Part shown: positions 54,312-63,396 of the stretch, one piece after another
Numbering within the stretch: position 1 is the stretch's first letter
How the letters are laid out: each line of letters starts with the position of its first letter
Assembly (NCBI GenBank): GCA_009777735.1
Contig: WRLF01000004.1
Location: 1-64,000 of the forward strand
DNA: 64,000 bases
Reading direction: 5' to 3'
From: Treponema sp.
GTDB lineage: Bacteria; Spirochaetota; Spirochaetia; Treponematales; Breznakiellaceae
Notes under the pieces: generated by a model
Database searches by the model: none
Seen by the model: only the letters and a program-made list of their open reading frames with translations
What the model was told of the DNA's origin: nothing
Position numbers and translations under genes: made by a program

Positions 54312-56555
54312 GTGAAAAAAAATATATATTCGTTTATAACCGCAGTCATTCTGGCAGCCCTTGTTTCCGGCTGCCCCGGCGGACCGGAGAATGGTACACC
54401 GTCTCCCCCGTTTAACCCTTCCGCCCAGCCCGGTGAAGCTATCAGGCTAACGGCTTATAATTCCGCTTACGAAACAATAGTCAATAATTCGGGGATGAGC
54501 GGCTCGCGGATGGGGTATATCCATTTTCACAGCAACTCTGCGAGTGATATGTATGCGGGCAGCAAACAGGATTTAATTTTTGACATTGGCCGAATAGACC
54601 AGCTTGGTGAACTGCATGTATGGAACTACAATTCCGGCGGCGGGTCAAACGGCCTGCGGGATGTAACAATTTCTTATTCCGCCGATAATGTTAGTTACAC
54701 GGAACTTGACAAATTTACCCTTAAACAGGCAACCGGCGCACAGCGGGAGGCGGTATCAAACCTGCAAAACGGCTCGTTTATCCATTTTAACGGAGTACCC
54801 GGCAGGTATATAAAAATTGCTCCCGATACAAATTACGGCGGCGGGCAGTGGGGGTTAAGCGAAATACGGCTGTTCCGCTACCGCAACGCCGTATACCGCG
54901 GCGCATATATTGCAGCGGCGCCCATTATGGATATACGCAGGGAAGCGGTCCCCCCGGAATATTTTAACCTGACAAACGGCGCGGGGTTATCGCATCCGGC
55001 AAGCCATCAGGCTGTACACGACAATAACCCCAATCACATGTATTCTATCTTTGGTTCCACCGCGATATTTGACATCGACCTGCACGGCAGGTACCCCATA
55101 CAGCAAATAGCGATCTGGAATTACAATGAACCTGGCAGAACTGCCCGGGGCATGAGCAGCGTTACCATAAGTTCTTCTGATGATGCGGTAAACTTTACTT
55201 CCAGGGGAACATTTCCGCTATCTCCGGGAACCGGAGAAAACGGGCTGCGGCCTACGGTACTGTCCGTTAATTTTTCCGGCCGATTTATCCGGGTAAGCGG
55301 CTCCAGCATAGGCGCGGCGTTAACCGGCTTAAGCGCCATTCGCTGTTATGTCGGCGAAGGGTATTACGCCGACAAACTGAACAACTGGACGGGCCTGCTT
55401 TCCAATTACCCCCAAAGCGCCTGGACAAGCGAAACGCAATGGGCAGGCGGGGACGGCTTTTTTTCGGTTAATCTTGACGGAAAAGACTACGATTCCGCGA
55501 GAAACCCGGCAAATAAAAGAACGCTGTTTACATTCCAGGACAGTGTACAGTCTTATGTGAATCCGGTTACCGGATTACGGTCCAGTTCAGGCATGCCGAA
55601 CAATGTCAGGGCCATGCATACGGGCAGCAGCCCCAATGCCCTTAATTTAAGTTTTACGAGGAATACATTTATCAGCACGGGCGTAAACAACCGGCATTAC
55701 TGGATAGGCGACAATTTTGTAGTGGGGAACAGGCTGTACATTTTTGGCAGCAGAATTGGCAATACCGGCGGGGACTGGGGTTTTTACCATGACAGCACCG
55801 ATCTAATCCGGTATACCATCACTGGCAGCAGTATCGGTTCTATGGAACGGTTTAGTGATGTAAACAGAAGAAATTTTTATAATACAACAACAGGTACAGC
55901 GCCGACTGCGCCGGGCGCCATAACATGGACCATAGGCAGCGCGATATTTGAAAATACCGCAGAAGCCGGTGCGCTTAACCCGGACGGGTATATTTACCTG
56001 TACGGCCAGGCGAGCAACAACGACCAGCGCCGGCTCATTGTTGCACGGGTGAAACCTGCCGATATTGAAAACTGGAGCGAATACGAATACCGGTACAACA
56101 ACAATACATGGCAAAAAGAACCCTGGGGCGCATCTACCAGTGTTCAAAAGTATTTAAACCCCGAAGCCCCCTACGAATTTGCCGGTGAATGCAGTGTATC
56201 TGAGGTACGATTTGGCCCCGACAAAGGCAAATTCTGGCATGTATACATGGATTCGAGGTATTTTCACCGGATGCTGCGGGTGCGGACGGCAAATTCTCCC
56301 TACGGCGAATTTACCGGCGCACGGGATATTTTTTATGCCATAGATCCGTTTTTTGAAATCCCGGAACACCTCCAGGATGGTTCAACATTTATGTATTCGT
56401 ACAACGGCAAGGCCCATCCGGCGCTGTCAACGGAAAATGAGCTGATTATTACGTACAATGTAAATGGAGGGACCGGCTGGAACAACGGCAGCGGGGATAT
56501 ATACCGGCCGCGTTTCATCAGATACGCGATTGTGCCGCAATGGGCCGATAATTAA
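54312..56555 (+). CDS. Discoidin-discoidin-propeller lipoprotein, paralogue C
   Basis: 747 aa starting at GTG 54312; GGAGGG lies inside the end of B. Lipobox VSGC. Discoidin 1 (NNSGMSGSRMGYIHFHS; APDTNYGGGQWGLSEIRLFR), discoidin 2 (GAGLSHPASHQAVHDN), propeller-like (VNLDGKDYDSARNPANKRTLFTFQD; FAGECSVSEVRFGPDKGKFWHVYMDSRYF). B, C and D share the VNLDG and GECSV/I segments that A lacks, so A is the most divergent copy. No catalytic motif recognised. Confidence 0.84.
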   Translation: MKKNIYSFITAVILAALVSGCPGGPENGTPSPPFNPSAQPGEAIRLTAYNSAYETIVNNSGMSGSRMGYIHFHSNSASDMYAGSKQDLIFDIGRIDQLGELHVWNYNSGGGSNGLRDVTISYSADNVSYTELDKFTLKQATGAQREAVSNLQNGSFIHFNGVPGRYIKIAPDTNYGGGQWGLSEIRLFRYRNAVYRGAYIAAAPIMDIRREAVPPEYFNLTNGAGLSHPASHQAVHDNNPNHMYSIFGSTAIFDIDLHGRYPIQQIAIWNYNEPGRTARGMSSVTISSSDDAVNFTSRGTFPLSPGTGENGLRPTVLSVNFSGRFIRVSGSSIGAALTGLSAIRCYVGEGYYADKLNNWTGLLSNYPQSAWTSETQWAGGDGFFSVNLDGKDYDSARNPANKRTLFTFQDSVQSYVNPVTGLRSSSGMPNNVRAMHTGSSPNALNLSFTRNTFISTGVNNRHYWIGDNFVVGNRLYIFGSRIGNTGGDWGFYHDSTDLIRYTITGSSIGSMERFSDVNRRNFYNTTTGTAPTAPGAITWTIGSAIFENTAEAGALNPDGYIYLYGQASNNDQRRLIVARVKPADIENWSEYEYRYNNNTWQKEPWGASTSVQKYLNPEAPYEFAGECSVSEVRFGPDKGKFWHVYMDSRYFHRMLRVRTANSPYGEFTGARDIFYAIDPFFEIPEHLQDGSTFMYSYNGKAHPALSTENELIITYNVNGGTGWNNGSGDIYRPRFIRYAIVPQWADN

Positions 56556-56648
56556 ATAACCGGGTTCCGCTGCGGCGCGTTGCGTCCGGGCGGGATTCGT
56601 TAATATAAAATATCCGTTGTATAACGGAAAAAAACCAAGGAGTTTTTT

Positions 56649-57821
56649 ATGAAAAAGACATTTGTATTACTGGGAGTTATAGCGCTTTCGGCAGTGCTGT
56701 TCTCACTCGCTGCCTGCGGCGGCAACGGCTCTGGACCCCCGCCCCCGCCCCCCCCCAATGAGGTCGAGCCGCAACCCGAGCGGCCAACTACTGACCCCGG
56801 TACAGGCCCTAACCTGACTGGATTATTTCCCCGGCCGGAACACCGCAGGGCGCTGGTGACGAGTTTTACCTCCGCTAATTTTAATGGGGCCATTCAATGG
56901 AGGCAGGATTTTGACGGTTATACGGCAAATATAAGTGCGTCAAGTAATGTATTTCAGGCTGACCAATACGCATTTATTGATGCAGTTGTCACCCTGACGG
57001 CAATCGGGGGTTATACATTTTCATTAACCGAAGAAGGTTTGGACTTTTATTACTTTGGTTCCTGGCGGGAAGAGGTATTAGGTGTCCCTACCGCGACTTC
57101 AGTAACGGTAGTAGTTTCATTTAACCCCATAGAAACACCGACCCTTGTTTCCTCATGGTGGAGGGCCCACGGCGATGAAGGGGGGCAAAGTGGTTTAGGG
57201 TATCCCACCGGCCCCGGAGCAGCTCCTCTGAATCCCGGAACAATTAATATAACCAATAAAACCGTTACCGGCGGTACCGCTTTTTACTGGGTGCATTTTT
57301 ATGATGACGGCACATTTTGCATAGTAAACAACCGCCATAATAAAGGCGGGCGTTATGTCGTCGCCGAAGGTTATTATACAAATACGGGAACCGGCCTCAA
57401 TGAGGGAGATACGTATGAAATGACGCTGACATTGGTGGAAGCCTGGGGCGCAGCCGGTCAGCATGAAATTGGCGGCAGCGGCGGCAGACAGAGGATAATA
57501 GTTACCGGCGAGAATGTTAACAGTCCTTGGACAATAATAGATAATGCACTTGGTGCTAACAGGGGCGGATTACCGTTAGACGGCCCTGCAGGTTCTCTTC
57601 CCGATCCTGATCAAAGAACAAATGTAGATGGCGACCCCAGAACACCCGGTCCGCGTATTACCATTGAGGCTAACAACCCGCTCCTGGGGGAAATCGTAAC
57701 TGCGGCTAGCACCCGTCCAAGTGATTCACCCTTTCCTCCGGCTACATCCGACTTACGTTTCAGAATGGAACCCCGCTGGGTTCAAAGCGAATTTACCGAT
57801 TACGAGAGGTTTTATCCGTAA
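56649..57821 (+). CDS. Lipoprotein carrying the SGNH C-terminal module alone
   Basis: 390 aa. Signal peptide and Cys23 (SLAACGG), a proline run coded by a C-rich tract with nine consecutive C (56748-56756), then a region like the third SGNH repeat (FPRPEHRRALVTSFTSANFNGAIQWR) and the C-terminal module (VSSWWRAHGDE...FYWVHFYDDGTFCIVNN...GRYVVAEGYY). It therefore equals the C-terminal half of the two SGNH proteins without the esterase. Probable glycan- or partner-binding role. CCAAGGAG supports the start. Frame depends on the C tract length. Confidence 0.8.
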   Translation: MKKTFVLLGVIALSAVLFSLAACGGNGSGPPPPPPPNEVEPQPERPTTDPGTGPNLTGLFPRPEHRRALVTSFTSANFNGAIQWRQDFDGYTANISASSNVFQADQYAFIDAVVTLTAIGGYTFSLTEEGLDFYYFGSWREEVLGVPTATSVTVVVSFNPIETPTLVSSWWRAHGDEGGQSGLGYPTGPGAAPLNPGTINITNKTVTGGTAFYWVHFYDDGTFCIVNNRHNKGGRYVVAEGYYTNTGTGLNEGDTYEMTLTLVEAWGAAGQHEIGGSGGRQRIIVTGENVNSPWTIIDNALGANRGGLPLDGPAGSLPDPDQRTNVDGDPRTPGPRITIEANNPLLGEIVTAASTRPSDSPFPPATSDLRFRMEPRWVQSEFTDYERFYP

Positions 57822-57852
57822 TCAGCGCATGGCGCAGAATACATTAATACAG

Positions 57853-57896
57853 GCTGCGAACAATGTTCGCAGCTTTAAAAAAAGGTGTCTGACACC
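57853..57896. terminator. Two adjacent hairpins, second REP-like
   Basis: GCTGCGAAC-AAT-GTTCGCAGC followed by TTT is a 9-bp terminator-like stem after the 390-aa gene. Next comes GGTGT-CTG-ACACC, a short palindrome that I associate with REP-type elements in other bacteria. Together they occupy most of the 95-nt gap. Confidence 0.55.
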
Positions 57897-57916
57897 GCAA
57901 TTTTAAGGAGATTATT

Positions 57917-59398
57917 ATGAAAAACACAGTCAAACTGTTCGCAATTATCGCACTTACCGCGATTATCACATTGGTTGCCTGCGGAGGCAACGGCTCGAAT
58001 CCGCCCCCTGACACGAGGGCGATTATTGAGGTGGCCAGTATTTCCGTAACCCACCCCGTTACCGGTGTTACGGGATCAACCATCGCCGCATTTAACGGCT
58101 GGCATATTGATGAATACACATTGGGCCCTGTTGTATGGGAGCCCGCTCTTGAAGGCGGCAAATTTGAAGCCGATACCGTTTACAAAGCATCCGTTACCAT
58201 TACCGCCGCAGATACGGACGAAACAAGATTTACTGCCGCCGGCTTTGAATGGGTAAAAATTAACGGTGAGGAAGCAGGGGTAGTCATAGGTAATGGCGGC
58301 AATACCGCCACATTAAGTTATACATTTCCCGCTACCACCGAGTTACTGTACATCATCACTGCCGATGGCACAAACTTTATTGCCACCAAAAGCGGCGAAA
58401 CCGAACCTCTGAATACAGCCGGAACAATGACTAACACTCTTCAAGCTATCAGAGATGATTTCGAAGATGAGCGTCCTCCTGTAACAATACAATTCGGCAA
58501 TGGTACTGACCCGCTGACTCTCTCAGCAGCCGTGGTATTTTCCGGCAGTAACTGGGGCCAGGTAACCATGAGCGGGAAAATAACCTCAACCATAGATGGG
58601 AACAATACAACCATACAAGTGCAAAATACTGATCCTAAGGGGATACTCACCTCTGTAGCGGATGTTAATGTTACCGGCTCTGGTCGTGCTTTCCAGGTCA
58701 ATGACGGTGCTGAATTAACCATTGCCGGCGGGACTATAACCTCCTCAAATACTCAAGGTGCCATAGTAAGATTTGAACATATGTCCAGTACGGTAAATAT
58801 TACCGGAGGTACTTTCAATGTAACAGGAGGCAGTCAAGGGATCAGGTTTAATGGAAATAGCGGTTCCGCTACAACCCATCTCAGACTTAACATCCATGGC
58901 GGCACATTTCACCATACAAACGGGGATACGATGATAGCCCCTAATACTAATGATTGGGTAACATCAGTAAATATTACCGGTGGTAAAATACAGGGAGATA
59001 ACAATTGGGCTCTCTACAGGCATGGCGGTAATACGGACGCAACGAGAAACCTTGACATATCGGGTACGGCATGGATTATCGGTACTATAGCTGGTGGAGA
59101 CTGGGGTTGGGCACGAGGTGTGCTACATATCGAAGGCTCTGCAACGTGGAATGTTAATATTTCCGGCGGAAAGATAGAAAATATCGGTACAGGTGATGCA
59201 GAAAATAGCAGTGGTAATACCATAAGGCACCAGAACACTAACATAAATTCAGAAATCAACATCTCCGGCAAAACGATAATTGTAAGAGAAGGCGGTGAGG
59301 GTTTTACTATTAGTCAAAGAGATAATGTAGGGAGTAAGATGACTATCGGTCCAGATGTCGAAATTATAGGCCCACAAGATCTTGATGCTGCATTTTAA
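57917..59398 (+). CDS. Beta-helix lipoprotein
   Basis: 493 aa. Signal peptide and Cys22 (TLVACGG). An N-terminal beta domain of about 120 residues (PVTGVTGSTIAAFNGWHIDEY) is followed by a repetitive region (about 180-490) rich in N/G/T with recurring NITGGTF, NITGGKIQG, NISGGKIENIG rungs, typical of a right-handed parallel beta-helix as in pectate-lyase-like or adhesin proteins. No catalytic Asp/His cluster is recognised. Probably a surface binding protein. The start has TTAAGGAG. Confidence 0.8.
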   Translation: MKNTVKLFAIIALTAIITLVACGGNGSNPPPDTRAIIEVASISVTHPVTGVTGSTIAAFNGWHIDEYTLGPVVWEPALEGGKFEADTVYKASVTITAADTDETRFTAAGFEWVKINGEEAGVVIGNGGNTATLSYTFPATTELLYIITADGTNFIATKSGETEPLNTAGTMTNTLQAIRDDFEDERPPVTIQFGNGTDPLTLSAAVVFSGSNWGQVTMSGKITSTIDGNNTTIQVQNTDPKGILTSVADVNVTGSGRAFQVNDGAELTIAGGTITSSNTQGAIVRFEHMSSTVNITGGTFNVTGGSQGIRFNGNSGSATTHLRLNIHGGTFHHTNGDTMIAPNTNDWVTSVNITGGKIQGDNNWALYRHGGNTDATRNLDISGTAWIIGTIAGGDWGWARGVLHIEGSATWNVNISGGKIENIGTGDAENSSGNTIRHQNTNINSEINISGKTIIVREGGEGFTISQRDNVGSKMTIGPDVEIIGPQDLDAAF

Positions 59399-59431
59399 AA
59401 AGGTCTGCTAAATAAAAAGAGACAATCACTA

Positions 59432-59462
59432 AATACGGGGCGCTTCAAACGCGCCCCGTATT
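59432..59462. terminator. Perfect 12-bp hairpin before the OMP gene
   Basis: AATACGGGGCGC-TTCAAAC-GCGCCCCGTATT is an uninterrupted 12-bp stem with a 7-nt loop. No T-run follows, and the stem ends 23 nt before ATG 59485. It could terminate the upstream message or protect the 5' end of the OMP mRNA. Confidence 0.6.
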
Positions 59463-59484
59463 AAATTACAAACAAGGAGTAACT

Positions 59485-61065
59485 ATGAAGAAGACATTGG
59501 CTTTGGTTTTGGTTTTGGCGTTTCTTACCGCAGGCGCATTGTTCGCACAGGAATGGGATTTCTGGGGCAGCGCAACAACAGGTCTTAAATTCACCACATT
59601 CGGCGGCTTTGGCCAGAGTGACTGGGATGGTCCTGACTATAACACATCCTTTAATGAAAAAGGCATCCTTTTTAACGAGCCTGAGTACTGGACATGGGGA
59701 TATACTAACCGTAAACCCTATGCCCCTGCCTTAACATTAACGAGCGGTGACGACGGTAATTATGTTGACTTAAACGCAATGTATACCCATAGAAACTGGG
59801 GGTTTTACGCATCGGCGCGTTTTATACTTTTTATGGAAAACCCGTTTGAACTCCACGGTTTATATTTATGGTACAGTTTCCTCAACGATGACCTTACATT
59901 AAAACTGGGAAGGGTAAAAGACCATGTGAACCTTCGCCAGGGCCGCGATTACATTGAAGCTCTTTTCGGACTGTGGTCTGCGCCGGGCGCAAAGGATCAT
60001 GAATACAGCTATTCGGAAGGAGACGGCCTGCGTATTGAATATACCGGCATTCCGGGGCTTAATGCGGGTATTGGGTTGTTTATTCCCGACCTGTACCACG
60101 AATATTACATGGGGGACAGTGCGTGGGATTCAAATAATGGAATGTGGATGGTTGACGAGATAACCGGTAGGCCGGTAAATTATTACCGGCAGCAAATAGG
60201 TTTTAACGGCTGGATGGAAAATGCCAAGAATGTAAAATTGATAGACATTTTAAAAAATATCACCATCGGCGGTGAATACCGGACAGAAAACCTCCATGCC
60301 GCCGTCGGCTTTAAACTGGACAGCCCCGTAGATGCGCTTGATGTCGACTGGAACCCGTATTTTGGGCACGGATTGTGGAATTTATTTGACGGGCCCGTAG
60401 GTCCCAAAACAGCACCCAATTTACCGGATGATATCGATAAGAATAATATAGACTGGTATATAGGCAGGGGCATGAAGGCGTACTTTGGGGTACATGTACA
60501 GCATTTTCAGCCGTGGAGTTTTAAACTCGGCGGGCAATTCTCCAATTTGGGCGCATTCAGCGAAGTTGGCAAAATACAGTTAAACCAGACCGTATCGTAT
60601 GAACTGGGCTGGCGCTACGGCGGGGTTTCGCTCAGTGCAATCCAGACAATATATAACATCCCCGATGACCGCAGGGATGGTTTTGCATGGAGGTTTGATG
60701 ATGTAACCTCTATTCGCGACTTTGACAACCTTGATTCAGCAAAAGGATCCCTCTCGAAAGTTATGTATACAGTCCAGCCCTCTCTTGACTTTTTTCCGGC
60801 CGGCGGCATGCATGCCGGTATCAGTATCCCCATAACATGGTGGCCCGGGATCGTCAATTACGACATAGCGTTAAAACCGTCATTTACGTACTTTACCGGC
60901 AGGTTCCTGGAAAAAGGCTTCAGCTTTACTGCAGAATATATATTCAACATGATCCAGTTCAGTAAATACAGCGGTGACTTCAGGGATGTTGGTGCTACGG
61001 AATACAGGAATTCCCAGCCATTAATCACGAATGCCTTGCAGTTAACCGCAAGTGTTTCTTTCTAA
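59485..61065 (+). CDS. Outer-membrane beta-barrel (porin-like) protein
   Basis: 526 aa. A cleavable signal peptide (LALVLVLAFLTAGALFAQ) lacks a lipobox. The mature protein has alternating hydrophobic/aromatic strands (ATTGLKFTTFGGFG, WGFYASARFILFMEN, LSLKLGRVKD-like) and ends in Phe (LQLTASVSF), the BAM-recognition signature. It is a probable channel or surface protein and the only barrel in the cluster. AAGGAG supports the start. It is followed 12 nt later by paralogue D. Specific substrate unknown. Confidence 0.83.
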   Translation: MKKTLALVLVLAFLTAGALFAQEWDFWGSATTGLKFTTFGGFGQSDWDGPDYNTSFNEKGILFNEPEYWTWGYTNRKPYAPALTLTSGDDGNYVDLNAMYTHRNWGFYASARFILFMENPFELHGLYLWYSFLNDDLTLKLGRVKDHVNLRQGRDYIEALFGLWSAPGAKDHEYSYSEGDGLRIEYTGIPGLNAGIGLFIPDLYHEYYMGDSAWDSNNGMWMVDEITGRPVNYYRQQIGFNGWMENAKNVKLIDILKNITIGGEYRTENLHAAVGFKLDSPVDALDVDWNPYFGHGLWNLFDGPVGPKTAPNLPDDIDKNNIDWYIGRGMKAYFGVHVQHFQPWSFKLGGQFSNLGAFSEVGKIQLNQTVSYELGWRYGGVSLSAIQTIYNIPDDRRDGFAWRFDDVTSIRDFDNLDSAKGSLSKVMYTVQPSLDFFPAGGMHAGISIPITWWPGIVNYDIALKPSFTYFTGRFLEKGFSFTAEYIFNMIQFSKYSGDFRDVGATEYRNSQPLITNALQLTASVSF

Positions 61066-61077
61066 TGCGGGGGTCAA

Positions 61078-63324
61078 ATGATAATGAATAAAACAGTGCG
61101 TACAATTGCAGTCATGACCCTGCTGGCGGCTTTGTTATCATGCGGGACAGGCACGCCGCGGCGGATAACATCATCCGTTCCCGTGCCGTCTCCCAGTTTC
61201 CCCCTGGAACTTGTGCAGTTAACACCGGCAGACCCGGCGTATGTCTCCATCACAAATAATTCGGGGATGAGCGGCTCACCGGTGGGAAACATCCATTTCC
61301 ATAACAACCGCCCCGCAGACATGTATGCGGGCGAAATACAGGATTTTATTTTTGACATGAACCGCACAGAGCAACTGGGGAAAATGAATGTCTGGAACCA
61401 TAACGCCGGCGCCGGAGCAAACGGTCTGCGCGATATTACCGTTTCATTTTCCGAAGATAATGTGCAGTACACAGAACTGGGCAGTTTTACCCTCAAACAG
61501 GGCGGCGGAACGGCAACATTGTCGGCAACAAACCTTGTTGACAATTCCATCATCGACTTTAACGGGGCATCAGCCCGGTACATTAAAATTGCTCCCGAAT
61601 CAAATTACGGCGGCGAACAATACGGCCTCAGCGAAATACGGCTTTCCCGTTACCGCCATGCCGTATATCAGGGCTCATATATTGGCTCTACCCCCATTTT
61701 TGATTTACGGGGAAGGCTGCCCCCGGCCGAAGCGTCAAACCTGACGAGCGGCGTCGGCCTGTCGCATCCCACAAGTGCGGATGCCCAGCACAGCAATGAG
61801 CCTGCCCACATGTTTACCGTTTCGGGAAGACAGGGATCATTTGATATTGATACGCACGGAAGATACCCGCTTCAAAAAATCGTAATCTGGAATTATAACG
61901 AAGCGGGAAATACCAACTGGGGCCTGGAATCAATCACGGTACGGCTTTCAGATGATCTTGAAAACTGGACAACATTCATTTCCAATACGGCCATTCCTGC
62001 GGGAACCGGCCAGAACGGAATGGGACCGTCGGTTACCATTCCCATGAACAATGAAGCAGCCCGGTTTATCAGAATATCCGGCGCGAACAGAGGCGGCCCG
62101 AATGCCGGCTTAAGCGCCGTCCGGGTTTATGTCGGGGAAGGCTGGTTTGCCGACCGCGCCACAGACTGGACAGCGTTGTTTTCCGTTTATCCTACATCCA
62201 ATTCAGAATGGGCAGGAGCGGACGGGGTATTTTCCGTCAACCTGGATGGCAGGGACTTTAATCCTGCCAGAAGACCGGAAGACAGAAAAACACTGTGGAC
62301 ATTCCAGGATTCGATAACTTCACGGGTGAATCCCATAACCGCAGCCCGGATGGGTTTCGGTATGCCGAATAACACCCGCGCCGTCCTGACCGGCAACCCC
62401 CACCACCTCAACCTGACATTCAATACAGAGGCGATAAAGCCGGACCCGCCCGTCCCCCACCAGTTTTACTGGATTGGCGACAACTTTGTTGTCGGCGACA
62501 AATTGTACATCCTGGGCGGTAAAGTTGACAATTCAACCGGCGGCGAATGGGGATTCTTCGGCGTCGGCAATGATTTGGCGCGGTTTACCATCGTGAACGG
62601 CGAAATTGATGAATCGTCTTTAATCATTTTTAATGACGCAACGGAGGGAAGGTATCTCTCGAATTCGACAGCATCACCGGGCCAGCGGGGAAATTCCGAC
62701 TGGGGCGTAGGCAATGCGGTATTTGAAAATACCGTACAAAACGGCGCCATTAACCCGGACGGGTATATTTACCTGTACGGTGTCGCCAGCGTTCCCGCCG
62801 GTCAGTTTCCCGCCCGCAGGCTCATTGTCGCCCGCGTTCAGGAAGCGAATGTGGAAGATTTCACAAAAATCGAGTATTATTGGAACGACAATACATGGCG
62901 CAATGAACCCTGGGGAAAATCAGTCACAAACCAGAAATACTTAAATCCGGGCAATCAAACGCAGTTTGCCGGGGAATGTAGCATACACCAGATGCAATGG
63001 GGACCGGACAGGGGTAAATTTTACCATGTGTATATGGACACCCAGTTTTTTGACCGGTGGCTCCGCGTCAGGGTTGCCGATTCCCCCTACGGCGATTTTA
63101 CTGATATGAGGCGGATTTTCTTTGCAATAGACCCGTTCATGTCGATTCCGCCCGAAGGCCACAAAGACATGTATACGTACAACGGAAAAGCACATCCGTC
63201 AATTTCCCCCGAAGGCGAATTGATCTTGACGTATAATACAAACGGCGGCGAGGCCATGTTTGCAGACATGTACCGGCCTCATTTTGTCCGTTATGCAGTT
63301 GTGCCGCCTGCACCGGCCAATTAA
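61078..63324 (+). CDS. Discoidin-discoidin-propeller lipoprotein, paralogue D
   Basis: 748 aa. Lipobox LLSC. Same layout as B and C: NNSGMSGSPVGNIHFHN and APESNYGGEQYGLSEIRLSR, then GVGLSHPTSADAQHSN and FDIDTHGRYPLQKIVIWNYN, then WAGADGVFSVNLDGRDFNPARRPEDRKTLWTFQD and FAGECSIHQMQWGPDRGKFYHVYMDTQFF. It sits apart from A-C, directly after the outer-membrane barrel gene, suggesting that barrel and binding protein act together. GGGGG upstream. Confidence 0.84.
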   Translation: MIMNKTVRTIAVMTLLAALLSCGTGTPRRITSSVPVPSPSFPLELVQLTPADPAYVSITNNSGMSGSPVGNIHFHNNRPADMYAGEIQDFIFDMNRTEQLGKMNVWNHNAGAGANGLRDITVSFSEDNVQYTELGSFTLKQGGGTATLSATNLVDNSIIDFNGASARYIKIAPESNYGGEQYGLSEIRLSRYRHAVYQGSYIGSTPIFDLRGRLPPAEASNLTSGVGLSHPTSADAQHSNEPAHMFTVSGRQGSFDIDTHGRYPLQKIVIWNYNEAGNTNWGLESITVRLSDDLENWTTFISNTAIPAGTGQNGMGPSVTIPMNNEAARFIRISGANRGGPNAGLSAVRVYVGEGWFADRATDWTALFSVYPTSNSEWAGADGVFSVNLDGRDFNPARRPEDRKTLWTFQDSITSRVNPITAARMGFGMPNNTRAVLTGNPHHLNLTFNTEAIKPDPPVPHQFYWIGDNFVVGDKLYILGGKVDNSTGGEWGFFGVGNDLARFTIVNGEIDESSLIIFNDATEGRYLSNSTASPGQRGNSDWGVGNAVFENTVQNGAINPDGYIYLYGVASVPAGQFPARRLIVARVQEANVEDFTKIEYYWNDNTWRNEPWGKSVTNQKYLNPGNQTQFAGECSIHQMQWGPDRGKFYHVYMDTQFFDRWLRVRVADSPYGDFTDMRRIFFAIDPFMSIPPEGHKDMYTYNGKAHPSISPEGELILTYNTNGGEAMFADMYRPHFVRYAVVPPAPAN

Positions 63325-63335
63325 AGCAAAAGATT

Positions 63336-63364
63336 TCAGGTTAGAGGGTTGCGCTCTAACCTGA
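63336..63364. terminator. Hairpin after paralogue D
   Basis: TCAGGTTAGAG-GGTTGCG-CTCTAACCTGA forms a long stem that extends further outward with one bulge. It lies between D and the last lipoprotein gene, probably a terminator or attenuator. Confidence 0.6.
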
Positions 63365-63396
63365 ATCTATGGTAGTATCATCCCAAGGAGTTTAAA

